Shown piece by piece: positions 19,524-28,423 of a stretch of 64,000 nucleotides of DNA (position 1 is its first letter; every line of letters begins with the position of its first letter). Source of the DNA: Flavobacteria bacterium BAL38 (GTDB taxonomy: Bacteria; Bacteroidota; Bacteroidia; Flavobacteriales; Flavobacteriaceae); the NCBI GenBank assembly GCA_000169355.1, contig AAXX01000003.1, forward strand, positions 167,325 to 231,324, given 5' to 3'. Both the position numbers and the translations under genes were made by a program. The notes below the pieces were generated by a model. That model saw only the letters and a program-made list of their open reading frames with translations, was not told where the DNA came from and ran no database searches.

Positions 19524-21761
19524 TTACCCTTTCAAAAACTCATTAATCTTTTTTCTATCACCTGCAATCCATAAAATATCATCAGATTCTAAAATCCAGT
19601 GCGATTCTGGGTTAAGAATACGTTTACCATTGCGTTCGATTCCCACGATGATGCCGTGCGTTTTTTCTCTTATTTCTGAATCTCGTATGCTTTTGCCAAT
19701 ACAAACCCTATTTTTAAGTGCTAATTGCTGTAAAATAATGTCTTCTTTAGCCAAAGTTTCTGGTTCGTCTATTTCGTGTTTGTCTAAATAGCTTTTGAAT
19801 AATTTTACTTGCTCATCGGTTCCAATTACGTTGATTTCATCTCCAGGAAATAAGCGCTCACTTCTTACAGGTATATTAATGGTTATATCACCACGTTTGA
19901 TGGAGGCAATATTAATACCAAATTGTTCTCTAATTTTTAATGATTTTAATGATTTTCCTGCCAAGTTTGAAGCAGCAGCAATCGTAAATTCTGTCATATG
20001 ACCATCCCAAGGGGATAAAACGATTTGGCGCTTGTTAGTTTGCTTAGTAATTTCTCGATCATTGTAGTTAATTAAAAAATGACTTTCTATTTTATTGTAA
20101 AAAGAATGGAGTCGCTTTGGAAATAAAATATAAGAAACAATTCCAATTACTAAAGCAACAAATGCAATTATGGGTGAGAAAAATTCATTTAATACAAAAC
20201 CCATATAAAATAATGAAAGTGCAATTCTAAAGAAGACTAAAACGAGAATGGGACCTTGATATTTTTTTACCTGTAACAGTTCTTGCACTTGTTTTACAGC
20301 TACTCTTCTTAGAGATAAAGCCCATAAAAATGGAGATAAAATAATCACTGTTATAAAAGCAGCAATTGCGTTTCCGAATCTAGAATCTGAAACCAAAGGC
20401 AGTATGTATTTTGATGAAAGTAGAATAATGGCAACAATAATGATAGAGTGAATAATAACCTGAGTTAAATACGCTTTTAGTACAATTTGCCATGTACTTA
20501 CCGATTTAATAGCATCTGTGTTTGCGCTGTAGCGTTCAATTTTTTTAACCCATCGTCTTGGTAACTTTTTTTCTAAATATACAGAAAAGGGAGTCGCAAA
20601 CTTTACCATAAAAGGAGTGGTGAATGTTGTTATTGCCGAAACAGCCACTACAATTGGATATAAAAAATCGCTCGTTACATTCAACGTCATTCCTAATGTG
20701 GCAATGATGAACGAAAACTCTCCAATTTGCGATAAACTCATTCCAGTTTGAATCGATTGCTTTAGCGGTTGTCCCGAAAGTAGAGCGCCAATTGTTGAAG
20801 AAAGTGATTGTCCTAGAATTACGACTAAAGTTAAAATTCCTACTGGAACTGCATATTTCATTAGCATTTCTGGATCAATCAACATTCCAACCGATACAAA
20901 GAAAACCGCTCCAAATAAATCTTTTACGGGTTTTACCAAATGTTCAATATGTTCGGCTTGTGTGGTTTCGGCAATAATGGAACCCATAATAAAAGCGCCT
21001 AGAGCAGGCGAGAAGCCTACATTTGCTGCAAATAATACCATTAGTAAACACAATGCCAATGAAACGATAAGTAACATTTCATCTGTTAAAAGGTGTTTTG
21101 CTTTTTTTAGTAATGTTGGGATAAAGAAAATTCCGGCTACAAACCAAATGGTTAAAAAGAAAATCAATTTTAAAACCGATTGTAACAGTTCGCCACCTGA
21201 AAACTGCTGACTCACTGCAACAGTTGATAATAAAACCATCATTAAAATCGCTAAAATGTCTTGTACAATTAGCGCTCCAATTACATTTCCAGCAAATTTT
21301 TGCGATTTTACGCCTAATTCATCAAAGGTTTTTAAAATTATGGTTGTGGAAGAAATTGATAAAATTACGCCTAAAAATAAGCTGTTTATTTTATTCCAAT
21401 CCATTAGTTGTCCAACGAAATACCCTAAAGCTACCATGAAGATAATTTGGGTAAGTGCAGTTATAGAGGCAGTTCCGCCGACTTTCATTAGTTTTTTGAA
21501 ACTGAATTCGAGTCCTAAGCTGAATAAAAGGAAAATCACTCCAATTTCTGCCCAAACGGTTACACTATTCATGTCTTTTACAGTTGGGAATAAATCAAAT
21601 TCGCTTCCAGCCAAAAAACCAGCTACTAAATATCCTAAAACTAAAGGTTGTTTTAATATTCTAAAAATTAAAACTGCAATGGCTGCAGTAACAAGAATTA
21701 AACCTAAATCACTAATTAAATTAGGTAAATGTACCGTTGAAGTGGTTAGTAATAGTGGCAT
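19524..21761 (-). CDS. CPA2-family cation/proton antiporter with cytoplasmic TrkA-C domain
   Basis: 745 aa. About twelve membrane segments in the first 400 residues with the CPA2 signature L-G-Y-L-V-A-G-F-L-A-G, L-F-S-L-G-L-E-F-S and V-Q-D-I-L-A-I. A second hydrophobic block follows (about 430-550). The C-terminal cytoplasmic part has two nucleotide/ligand-type modules ending in a TrkA-C-like domain (R-S-E-R-L-F-P-G-D-E-I-N-V-I-G, and S-H-W-I-L-E-S-D-D-I-L-W-I-A-G). Likely K+ or Na+/H+ exchange gated by the cytoplasmic domain. Two short inverted repeats (21771-21791, 21795-21822) precede the start. Confidence 0.9.
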   Translation of the reverse strand: MPLLLTTSTVHLPNLISDLGLILVTAAIAVLIFRILKQPLVLGYLVAGFLAGSEFDLFPTVKDMNSVTVWAEIGVIFLLFSLGLEFSFKKLMKVGGTASITALTQIIFMVALGYFVGQLMDWNKINSLFLGVILSISSTTIILKTFDELGVKSQKFAGNVIGALIVQDILAILMMVLLSTVAVSQQFSGGELLQSVLKLIFFLTIWFVAGIFFIPTLLKKAKHLLTDEMLLIVSLALCLLMVLFAANVGFSPALGAFIMGSIIAETTQAEHIEHLVKPVKDLFGAVFFVSVGMLIDPEMLMKYAVPVGILTLVVILGQSLSSTIGALLSGQPLKQSIQTGMSLSQIGEFSFIIATLGMTLNVTSDFLYPIVVAVSAITTFTTPFMVKFATPFSVYLEKKLPRRWVKKIERYSANTDAIKSVSTWQIVLKAYLTQVIIHSIIIVAIILLSSKYILPLVSDSRFGNAIAAFITVIILSPFLWALSLRRVAVKQVQELLQVKKYQGPILVLVFFRIALSLFYMGFVLNEFFSPIIAFVALVIGIVSYILFPKRLHSFYNKIESHFLINYNDREITKQTNKRQIVLSPWDGHMTEFTIAAASNLAGKSLKSLKIREQFGINIASIKRGDITINIPVRSERLFPGDEINVIGTDEQVKLFKSYLDKHEIDEPETLAKEDIILQQLALKNRVCIGKSIRDSEIREKTHGIIVGIERNGKRILNPESHWILESDDILWIAGDRKKINEFLKG

Positions 21762-21836
21762 AAAGTTGATTTTTCACTAAAATAGTGAAAACAGATTATC
21801 TGTCAAAATTTCAACAGATAATAAAGGAAATATTTA

Positions 21837-22607
21837 TTATTTTTTTAACGAATTCAGTTCTTGAAGTGTATAAAATTTAAGTTCATTTTCTATTACAAAT
21901 TGACAAATCATTTCTAACGTTTTCAATTCTACTTCATATTCTTTTGTAGCCTTATCAACAGGTTTGTGTCCGTAAAAGACCACTATTTTATTGTATTTTT
22001 TAGCGTAATTTAAAACTTTAATTAAGTAGTTTAAACTAAAATGCTCGTAATTACTGTCGATTCCAATTCCGTTTGCAAGTCGAGTTCCGTTGAAGAAATT
22101 AGCATTATCAGCTACTTTTTTGCCACCTTTTGCAGTTCCTCTAATAATTTTGAAATGTTTTTGTAATTCGTAGTCTAAGGTTTGTGTTTTAGCTCCAAAA
22201 GGATAAGCAAAGGATTTAATAGTGATGCCTTCTTTTTTAAATGCTTCGATTAAAGGAAAAATTTCAACTATTAAGTATTGCTGTTTGTTGTTTTTCTTGG
22301 TAAATTCTTTTGCATTGAGATGACGAAATCCGTGACCAGCAATTTCGTGCCCTTTGTTTTGAAGTGCTTTTAAATTTGAGATATCAGTATTTGATAGTTT
22401 TTCAAAATTACTCACGCAAAAAGTAGCTTTCCAACTATATTTTGCGAGTTGAGTATCCGCTTCTTTCCATTCGTTTACAAAGTAATCATCAAAAGTAATG
22501 ACAACACCTGCTTTGGAATTTGGGATTTTGGTAGACGAACATGAATAAAAGAAAAAACCTATCAGTAAACTAATGAAAATGAGTTTAATACTGATAGGTT
22601 TTGGCAT
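21837..22607 (-). CDS. Polysaccharide deacetylase-family lipoprotein
   Basis: 256 aa with lipobox ending Y-S-C (Cys23). NodB-homology domain: V-V-I-T-F-D-D-Y (catalytic base and metal Asp) and G-H-E-I-A-G-H-G-F-R-H with the H-x3-H metal pair, then S-F-A-Y-P-F-G and F-Y-G-H-K-P. Likely a metal-dependent deacetylase acting on a cell-envelope or extracellular polysaccharide. The substrate is not deducible. Confidence 0.88.
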   Translation of the reverse strand: MPKPISIKLIFISLLIGFFFYSCSSTKIPNSKAGVVITFDDYFVNEWKEADTQLAKYSWKATFCVSNFEKLSNTDISNLKALQNKGHEIAGHGFRHLNAKEFTKKNNKQQYLIVEIFPLIEAFKKEGITIKSFAYPFGAKTQTLDYELQKHFKIIRGTAKGGKKVADNANFFNGTRLANGIGIDSNYEHFSLNYLIKVLNYAKKYNKIVVFYGHKPVDKATKEYEVELKTLEMICQFVIENELKFYTLQELNSLKK

Positions 22608-22636
22608 TTTTGAAATAAATTAAAGTATTAAAAGGA

Positions 22637-24106
22637 CTACAATTTAATTAATTTAATTGATTGAGATTTACCTTTTGAATTAATTTTAGCAATATATGTT
22701 CCTGATGCTTGGTTATTAATATCTAACTTAAAATCATTTGAATTTATTTCTTTAGAAAATACTTCTTGACCTAGTAAGTTGTAAACTGTTATTCTTTCAA
22801 TAGTTTCAGAGGATGAAACGTTTATAATATCATTTGTTGGATTTGGATAGAATGAAATAGTGTTATTTGAAAAATTTGTTATCGAAAGTGTTGCGTTTTC
22901 ATAAACACGAACATGACCTGCACTTGTTCCGTTACCATCATTATAAGGAGTTCCAGCAGCAAGAATACTTCCATTTCCATTCAAACTAATAGACCTTCCT
23001 AATTGGTCACCATTTGCTTCCCCTAAAACATCTGTTCCTTCTTGTACCCAAGAACTTCCAATAAACTTAAAAACACGAACATAGCCGTTTACGAGTGTTA
23101 ATGAGCTAGCAGCTATAATGCTACCATCTTGACTAATATCTACTGCTGTTCCGAGAAAATCACTTCCAGTTGAGCCAAGAATAGTTTCTCCTTTTTGAAT
23201 CCAATCGGTTCCGTCCCAACTAAAAACTTTTACAAATCCTAAAGCGCCATTAACAAATGAATATCCTCCAGCAATAAAGGTATTGCCACTTGTGTCCAAA
23301 GAAATAGTATATCCAAAACTTGCGTTTGTATTATCACTATCAATATCAGTGCCTTTTTGAATCCAAGAACTACCATTCCATTCATAAACTCGTACTTGAC
23401 CAGTATTTGTTCCACCAGCATCATTTCCGGACGCACCTATAGCAACGATTGTGCCTGTAGCATTTATTGAAACAGAGCCAGAAAAATCATTTGCGGCTTC
23501 TCCATCAATATCACTCCCTAATTGATTCCAAGAAGAACCATTCCATTCATAAATACGGCAATGTCCAGAACTACTTCCGTTTACACCATCATTAGAACTT
23601 GCTCCAATTGCTATTCGATTTCCATTAGTGTTTAAACTAATAGAGCTTCCAGCAACATCATTAGGCGCTTCACCATTGATATCAGTTCCTTTTTGAATCC
23701 AAGATGTACCATTCCATTCAAAAATTCGTGTATATCCCATTGGACCAGTAGGACTTAAGTAAGAAGGATTTAGAAAGCCTGGAGCTCCAACTGCAATAGT
23801 ATTTCCATCAGAACTAATACTTACAGCTTCACCAAAAACATCTCCTTGATTAGATCCAATAAGATCATCTCCACGTTGTGTCCAGTTTGTGCCATTCCAC
23901 TCATACACTCTCGCTTTTCCTGTCATAATTCCATTATCCATAGCTCTCGGCGCTCCAACTATTAAAACGGTTCCGTCAGCATTTAAATCGTTTGAAGTAC
24001 CTGATTGTTCATTGGCAACTAAACCGTCAATATCAGCCCCTAATTGATTCCATTGTGCGAAAGAAATGAATGAGGTAAATAAGAATAAAAAAGTAATTTT
24101 CTTCAT
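22637..24106 (-). CDS. T9SS-secreted seven-repeat beta-propeller protein
   Basis: 489 aa with signal peptide (ending I-S-F-A-Q). Seven repeats of about 50-60 residues share V-R-V-Y-E-W-N-G-S-S-W-x-Q-x-G and G-x-S-I-S-x-x-x-x-G-x-x-I-A-x-G-A, which suggests one blade each of a seven-bladed propeller. The C-terminal 70 residues are a type A T9SS sorting domain (F-Y-P-N-P-T-N-D, V-Y-N-L-L-G-Q-E-V, G-T-Y-I-A-K). Expected at the cell surface or released. No catalytic motif seen. Confidence 0.9.
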   Translation of the reverse strand: MKKITFLFLFTSFISFAQWNQLGADIDGLVANEQSGTSNDLNADGTVLIVGAPRAMDNGIMTGKARVYEWNGTNWTQRGDDLIGSNQGDVFGEAVSISSDGNTIAVGAPGFLNPSYLSPTGPMGYTRIFEWNGTSWIQKGTDINGEAPNDVAGSSISLNTNGNRIAIGASSNDGVNGSSSGHCRIYEWNGSSWNQLGSDIDGEAANDFSGSVSINATGTIVAIGASGNDAGGTNTGQVRVYEWNGSSWIQKGTDIDSDNTNASFGYTISLDTSGNTFIAGGYSFVNGALGFVKVFSWDGTDWIQKGETILGSTGSDFLGTAVDISQDGSIIAASSLTLVNGYVRVFKFIGSSWVQEGTDVLGEANGDQLGRSISLNGNGSILAAGTPYNDGNGTSAGHVRVYENATLSITNFSNNTISFYPNPTNDIINVSSSETIERITVYNLLGQEVFSKEINSNDFKLDINNQASGTYIAKINSKGKSQSIKLIKL

Positions 24107-24193
24107 AGAATGTAGTTTTAAATTTTAATTCTGTTTTTTTTGAATAATAAGTAGCTTCAATTTTTGAAACTACTTATTATCAATTTACATTTT

Positions 24194-24586
24194 TTACTCA
24201 TTACAGTTATTAATGTTATAACCTTCTCTAAATAGCGTAGTAGTTCCACTTTCTGAAACTAAATCTACCACATTACCATTACATTTGAAATTAGGAACTG
24301 ATACAGATGAATTACCAAAAAACAAATCAATGACTAGATTTTCTCCTTCGTATACCCAAGGATTAGGATTTGGAATTGCGGTTGTGATATCACCAAAAAC
24401 TCCATTAGAGCTATAAATAGTATGTCTTTCTGTAGCTGTAAATTCATACATTACAGTTTGTTCAAAACCGACTAAATGCCATCTTCCAATTATGGTGTTT
24501 TCAATTGCAGGTTGCTGATCATTGTCATCATTTGAACAACTAACTAAAATAACAGATAAAAATAATAAGGATAAAATCTTTTTCAT
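24194..24586 (-). CDS. Lipocalin-like lipoprotein
   Basis: 130 aa; lipobox ending V-S-C (Cys17) followed by S-N-D-D-N-D. The mature start I-I-G-R-W-H-L-V-G-F and the small beta-barrel pattern resemble the short lipocalin-like lipoproteins of Bacteroidota. Two Cys (F-K-C-N-G and N-N-C-N-E) could form a disulfide. A hairpin at 24146-24178 lies downstream but has no T run on the correct side. Confidence 0.75.
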   Translation of the reverse strand: MKKILSLLFLSVILVSCSNDDNDQQPAIENTIIGRWHLVGFEQTVMYEFTATERHTIYSSNGVFGDITTAIPNPNPWVYEGENLVIDLFFGNSSVSVPNFKCNGNVVDLVSESGTTTLFREGYNINNCNE

Positions 24587-24694
24587 AACATTTATTTTTA
24601 AAATTAATTATTCAAAATTCAAGATAATTATTCAAAAAAACATCACGTCTAGGAGTGAAAGTGCTGATTTCATTGATAAAAGTGAAAATAAATT

Positions 24695-26266
24695 CTAATT
24701 ATTAGAAAGTTTTATCGCTTTCATAATTAATGATGTTTTTTTATATTTTGATTCTTTTATTTCAAAATAGTCATACATTCGTTTTAAAGAAGAGCCAATT
24801 CCGTCAACACTCATAAAAGCTTTTTCGGCTATATCTTTATTAGAAATTACAGGATCATCTAATAATATATTTAGAACATTCCAATCGGTTTCATTCATTT
24901 TTCGATCGATAGAAGTTTCTATTTTAGTTCTATTTAGTTCAAATTTTGAGGTTGAAATAGGTAAACCTAAATTACTATTATTTTTAAGTTCTTTTATTTC
25001 TTTTAGCAATTCATCTCTTTTCTTTTTGCTAGCTATTGATTTTTTTCTTGAATAAAAAAACAATAACAAAATAAGTGAAAGAAAAATGAGAACAATTAAA
25101 ATTATTCTTTTTAGTTGATTCTTCTTAAGAACTTCTTGAGAATTTTTAAATTCTTGATTTAACGACTCCTTAATTAATGATAGATTGCTTTTCTCTTTAA
25201 TTATACTGTCGTTATAAACAATGTATTGGTCATACATTTTATGCGACAAATCTACTTTGTTTTCTGCTTTATAGCATTTATATAATAATTGGTATAATTT
25301 TGCTTTTATTTTTTTGTCGGTATCTGCGTTTAATTGAGGCAAAACTTCTTCACCAATTTTTGTGGCTTCTTTTACATTTGAATTTAAAGTAAGTTCAGCA
25401 ATATAGATTTTGTTATCTAATACTTTTGTAGTGTTTCCAATATTTTGATTCAATTCAAGACTTTTCTGTGCAAAAAGAAACGCTTTTTCAGAATTATTTA
25501 GTCTTTGATTTGATTTTGCCATTAGCAAATAACAATCAGAACTTGAAAGTAAATTGTTGTTTGATTCAAGTATTTTTAATGCTTTTTGTGCATATTTTAT
25601 TGCTTTATTGTTATCTTTTTCTTCAAAATAAGCAGATCCAATATTGAGCCAAATGTTTCCTATTTTATCTTGTAAATTTAATTTTTCATACAATGTAAGT
25701 GCTTTGTTGAAATAGTCAAGAGCCAATTCATTATTGTTTATATCAAAATAAACCAAACCTAAATTATTTAAAATATCGGCTTCTGCATTTTCTTCTTTGT
25801 TATCTTGAAATATTTTTAAACTTAAATTATAATATTTTACGGTTTCAAAAAACTTGTTTTGTTCTCTGTAAACATTTGCAAGATTAGAATTTAAACGTGC
25901 TAAAGAAACGTCATCATTTAAAGTAGATTGAATTACTATGGCTTCTTTAAGAGACTCTATGGCTTTGTCTGTATTTCCTTTTACATAATATGCTTTTCCT
26001 CTTTCTTTAAGCGCCTTAACTTTTTCGATAGCTACATTCGATTTTTGAGCTATAGAATAATGAAGATTACTTACTGTTAATGCTTTATCAGGATTTGAAA
26101 AAACAACTTCAGGATAATATGCATTTATTGCTTTGAGTCTAATAGAATCAGCGTTTTTAGGGTTTTCCCAAATTAATTTTAATTCTTTCTCAGTATTTTG
26201 TGCAACTAAATTAATTGTTGAAAAAATAAAAAGAAAGACTATTTTGATGATTCTATCTGTAAACAT
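24695..26266 (-). CDS. TPR - transmembrane - HTH regulator
   Basis: 523 aa. Signal peptide, then about seven tetratricopeptide repeats (for example A-D-I-L-N-N-L-G-L-V-Y-F-D-I-N-N-N-E-L-A), one membrane span near residue 390 (I-I-L-I-V-L-I-F-L-S-L-I-L-L-L-F-F), a basic coiled coil, and a C-terminal LuxR-like helix-turn-helix (W-N-V-L-N-I-L-L-D-D-P-V-I-S-N-K-D-I-A). The design implies sensing outside the cytoplasm and DNA binding inside. It starts 7 bases after purB in the same direction. Target genes unknown. Confidence 0.85.
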   Translation of the reverse strand: MFTDRIIKIVFLFIFSTINLVAQNTEKELKLIWENPKNADSIRLKAINAYYPEVVFSNPDKALTVSNLHYSIAQKSNVAIEKVKALKERGKAYYVKGNTDKAIESLKEAIVIQSTLNDDVSLARLNSNLANVYREQNKFFETVKYYNLSLKIFQDNKEENAEADILNNLGLVYFDINNNELALDYFNKALTLYEKLNLQDKIGNIWLNIGSAYFEEKDNNKAIKYAQKALKILESNNNLLSSSDCYLLMAKSNQRLNNSEKAFLFAQKSLELNQNIGNTTKVLDNKIYIAELTLNSNVKEATKIGEEVLPQLNADTDKKIKAKLYQLLYKCYKAENKVDLSHKMYDQYIVYNDSIIKEKSNLSLIKESLNQEFKNSQEVLKKNQLKRIILIVLIFLSLILLLFFYSRKKSIASKKKRDELLKEIKELKNNSNLGLPISTSKFELNRTKIETSIDRKMNETDWNVLNILLDDPVISNKDIAEKAFMSVDGIGSSLKRMYDYFEIKESKYKKTSLIMKAIKLSNN

Positions 26267-26273
26267 ATATTTA

Positions 26274-27617
26274 TTAAATTCCCAAATAATTACTTGGTGT
26301 AATTTGCATTAATTCTGCTCTAACTTCTTCCGTAACGTTTAATGTTCCAATGAAATTATGAATCGCTTCTTTGTTAATTACGGTATTTGTTCTAGTTAAG
26401 TCTTTCAAAGCTTCATACGGATTTGGATAGCCTTCACGACGTAAAATAGTTTGGATTGCTTCAGCAACCACCGCCCAGTTTTTCTCTAAATCTTCTGCGA
26501 ATTTTTCTTCGTTTAATAACAATTTATTCAAGCCTTTCAAAGTAGCTTCAAATGCGATTAACGTGTGTCCCATTGGAACCCCAATATTACGTAAAACAGT
26601 ACTGTCTGTTAAATCGCGTTGTAATCTTGAAAGTGGTAATTTTGCTGAAAGATGTTCGAAAATTGCATTTGCAATTCCTAAATTTCCTTCCGAATTTTCA
26701 AAATCAATTGGATTAACTTTATGTGGCATAGCTGAAGAACCAATTTCTCCTGCTTTGATTTTTTGCTTGAAATAATCCATTGAAACATACGTCCAAATGT
26801 CTCTATCCAAGTCGATTAAAATCGTATTGATTCGTTTTAAAGCATCGAAAAATGCGGCAAAATGATCGTAATGTTCAATTTGAGTCGTTGGGAACGAATG
26901 GTGTAATCCTAGACTGTTTTCAACGAAATCGCTTCCAAATTTTCTCCAATCGGTGTTTGGATACGCTACTTTGTGTGCGTTGTAATTTCCGGTAGCACCA
27001 CCAAATTTAGCAGCAAAAGGAACGTTGAATAATAAACGCATTTGCTCTTCTAATCGTTCTACAAAAACTAAAATTTCTTTTCCTAAACGAGTAGGAGAGG
27101 CTGGTTGGCCATGAGTTCTAGCTAATAAAGGAATGTCTTTCCATTCCATAGCTAGTTCTTTTAATTTGGCAATAACACCAATTAATCCTGGTAAATAAAC
27201 GTTTTCAAACGCTTCTTTAGTAGAAAGCGGAATTGCTGTATTGTTGATATCTTGTGAAGTCAATCCGAAATGGATAAACTCTTTATATTCTTGTAATCCT
27301 AAACCGTCGAATTTCGATTTGATGAAATATTCCACCGCTTTTACATCGTGATTCGTTGTTTTTTCAGTTTCTTTAATCCAAAGCGCATCTTCAGTAGAAA
27401 AGTTTTTGTAAATGGCTCTTAATGAATCATAAACTGATTTGTCAATTTTGGCTAATTGAGGCAAATCGGCTTCGCGCAAAGCAATAAAATATTCAACCTC
27501 TACCAAAACTCGGTATTTAATTAAGGCTTCTTCTGAAAAATAAGGAGATAATGAAATAGTTTTGCTTCTATAACGTCCATCAATTGGCGAAATAGCGTTT
27601 AATTCTGTTAATTGCAT
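26274..27617 (-). CDS. purB: Adenylosuccinate lyase
   Basis: Two reactions of purine synthesis: SAICAR to AICAR and adenylosuccinate to AMP, releasing fumarate. 447 aa. Opens L-N-A-I-S-P-I-D-G-R-Y, with T-T-N-H-D-V-K-A-V-E-Y, T-S-Q-D-I-N-N-T, R-T-H-G-Q-P-A-S-P and the superfamily signature G-S-S-A-M-P-H-K-V-N-P with the catalytic Ser. First gene of a probable two-gene unit with the TPR-HTH regulator. Confidence 0.97.
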   Translation of the reverse strand: MQLTELNAISPIDGRYRSKTISLSPYFSEEALIKYRVLVEVEYFIALREADLPQLAKIDKSVYDSLRAIYKNFSTEDALWIKETEKTTNHDVKAVEYFIKSKFDGLGLQEYKEFIHFGLTSQDINNTAIPLSTKEAFENVYLPGLIGVIAKLKELAMEWKDIPLLARTHGQPASPTRLGKEILVFVERLEEQMRLLFNVPFAAKFGGATGNYNAHKVAYPNTDWRKFGSDFVENSLGLHHSFPTTQIEHYDHFAAFFDALKRINTILIDLDRDIWTYVSMDYFKQKIKAGEIGSSAMPHKVNPIDFENSEGNLGIANAIFEHLSAKLPLSRLQRDLTDSTVLRNIGVPMGHTLIAFEATLKGLNKLLLNEEKFAEDLEKNWAVVAEAIQTILRREGYPNPYEALKDLTRTNTVINKEAIHNFIGTLNVTEEVRAELMQITPSNYLGI

Positions 27618-27643
27618 TTTGTTGTGTGTTGTTTAAAGAAGTG

Positions 27644-27651
27644 CAAATTTA
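27644..27651 (-). promoter_or_regulatory. purB promoter -7 box
   Basis: TAAATTTG extended by CAC, about 27 nt upstream of the purB ATG. It overlaps the last unit of a heptamer array that fills the upstream promoter region; no TTG is seen at -33. Confidence 0.65.
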
Positions 27652-27681
27652 GTAATTAGTGATTAGTTATCAGTAATTAGT
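27647..27681. repeat. ACTAATT heptamer array merging into the purB promoter
   Basis: On the minus strand: ACTAATT, ACTGATA, ACTAATC, ACTAATT, ACTAAAT. The 17 bases ACTAATCACTAATTACT are identical to those in the guaB array (14900-14916). Confidence 0.75.
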
Positions 27682-27691
27682 TTCGAGTTTT

Positions 27692-28381
27692 TTACTTTAA
27701 ATTTAAAAGTTCTTCTTTCACGATTTTCATTCCTTCAACGGCGGTAAGCGGTAACACTTTCAACTCGTTTGGTAAATCGTAAATTGTAGCTGGTTTAGGA
27801 TCGATATAAAAAACGGGCACATGGTTTTCTACATAATTCATTAATCCAGCGGCTGGATAGACTTGTAACGAAGTTCCTATAATGATTAAAACATCTGCTG
27901 TTTCCACAATATCAATAGCATTTTCTATCATAGGAACATCTTCTCCAAACCAAACTATATGTGGTCGTAATTGATTGCCATCTAAATCAAAATCGCCTAA
28001 ATTCAAATCGTGCTTCCAATCTAAAACGAAGTTTTCATTACTAATACTTCTGACTTTTAATAATTCGCCATGCAAATGAATAACTTTATTGCTTCCGGCT
28101 CTTTCATGTAAATCATCAACGTTTTGAGTAATGATATGAATATCGAAATGTTCTTCTAATTCAGCCAAGATTTCATGTGCTTTATTTGGTCGTACAGTTA
28201 GGAGTTGAGCTCTTCTTTTGTTGTAAAAGTCCAAAACCAATTCTGGATTTTTTTTCCAACCAATAGGTGACGCCACTTCCATAATGTCATGACCTTCCCA
28301 CAAGCCATAAGCATCACGGAATGTTTTAATTCCGCTTTCGGCACTAATTCCAGCACCTGTTAATACTACAATTTTTTTCAT
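27692..28381 (-). CDS. cobB: Sirtuin-type NAD-dependent protein deacylase, without zinc cysteines
   Basis: Removes acyl groups from protein lysines using NAD+. 229 aa. NAD motifs G-A-G-I-S-A-E-S-G-I-x-T-F-R, T-Q-N-V-D-D-L-H and catalytic H-L-H-G-E. The helix F-Y-N-K-R-R carries the Y-x-x-R pair associated with desuccinylase/demalonylase activity in class III sirtuins. The protein contains no cysteine at all, so the usual four-Cys zinc site is missing; its place is taken by a stretch around D-W-K-H-D-L-N-L-G-D. Divergent from trmH with 42 bases between starts. Confidence 0.92.
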   Translation of the reverse strand: MKKIVVLTGAGISAESGIKTFRDAYGLWEGHDIMEVASPIGWKKNPELVLDFYNKRRAQLLTVRPNKAHEILAELEEHFDIHIITQNVDDLHERAGSNKVIHLHGELLKVRSISNENFVLDWKHDLNLGDFDLDGNQLRPHIVWFGEDVPMIENAIDIVETADVLIIIGTSLQVYPAAGLMNYVENHVPVFYIDPKPATIYDLPNELKVLPLTAVEGMKIVKEELLNLK

Positions 28382-28423
28382 CGTTAATTTTTCTTTTTCT
28401 TTGTAGTAAATTTAAGAAAAAAG

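Noticed and set aside
21771..21822. Two short inverted repeats before the antiporter gene as a riboswitch or operator
   Set aside because: Stems are AT-rich 9-mers of a kind expected by chance here; no recognisable riboswitch core.
24146..24178. Hairpin after the lipocalin gene as intrinsic terminator
   Set aside because: The stem is good (9 bp plus inner pairing) but an A run, not a T run, follows on the transcribed strand.
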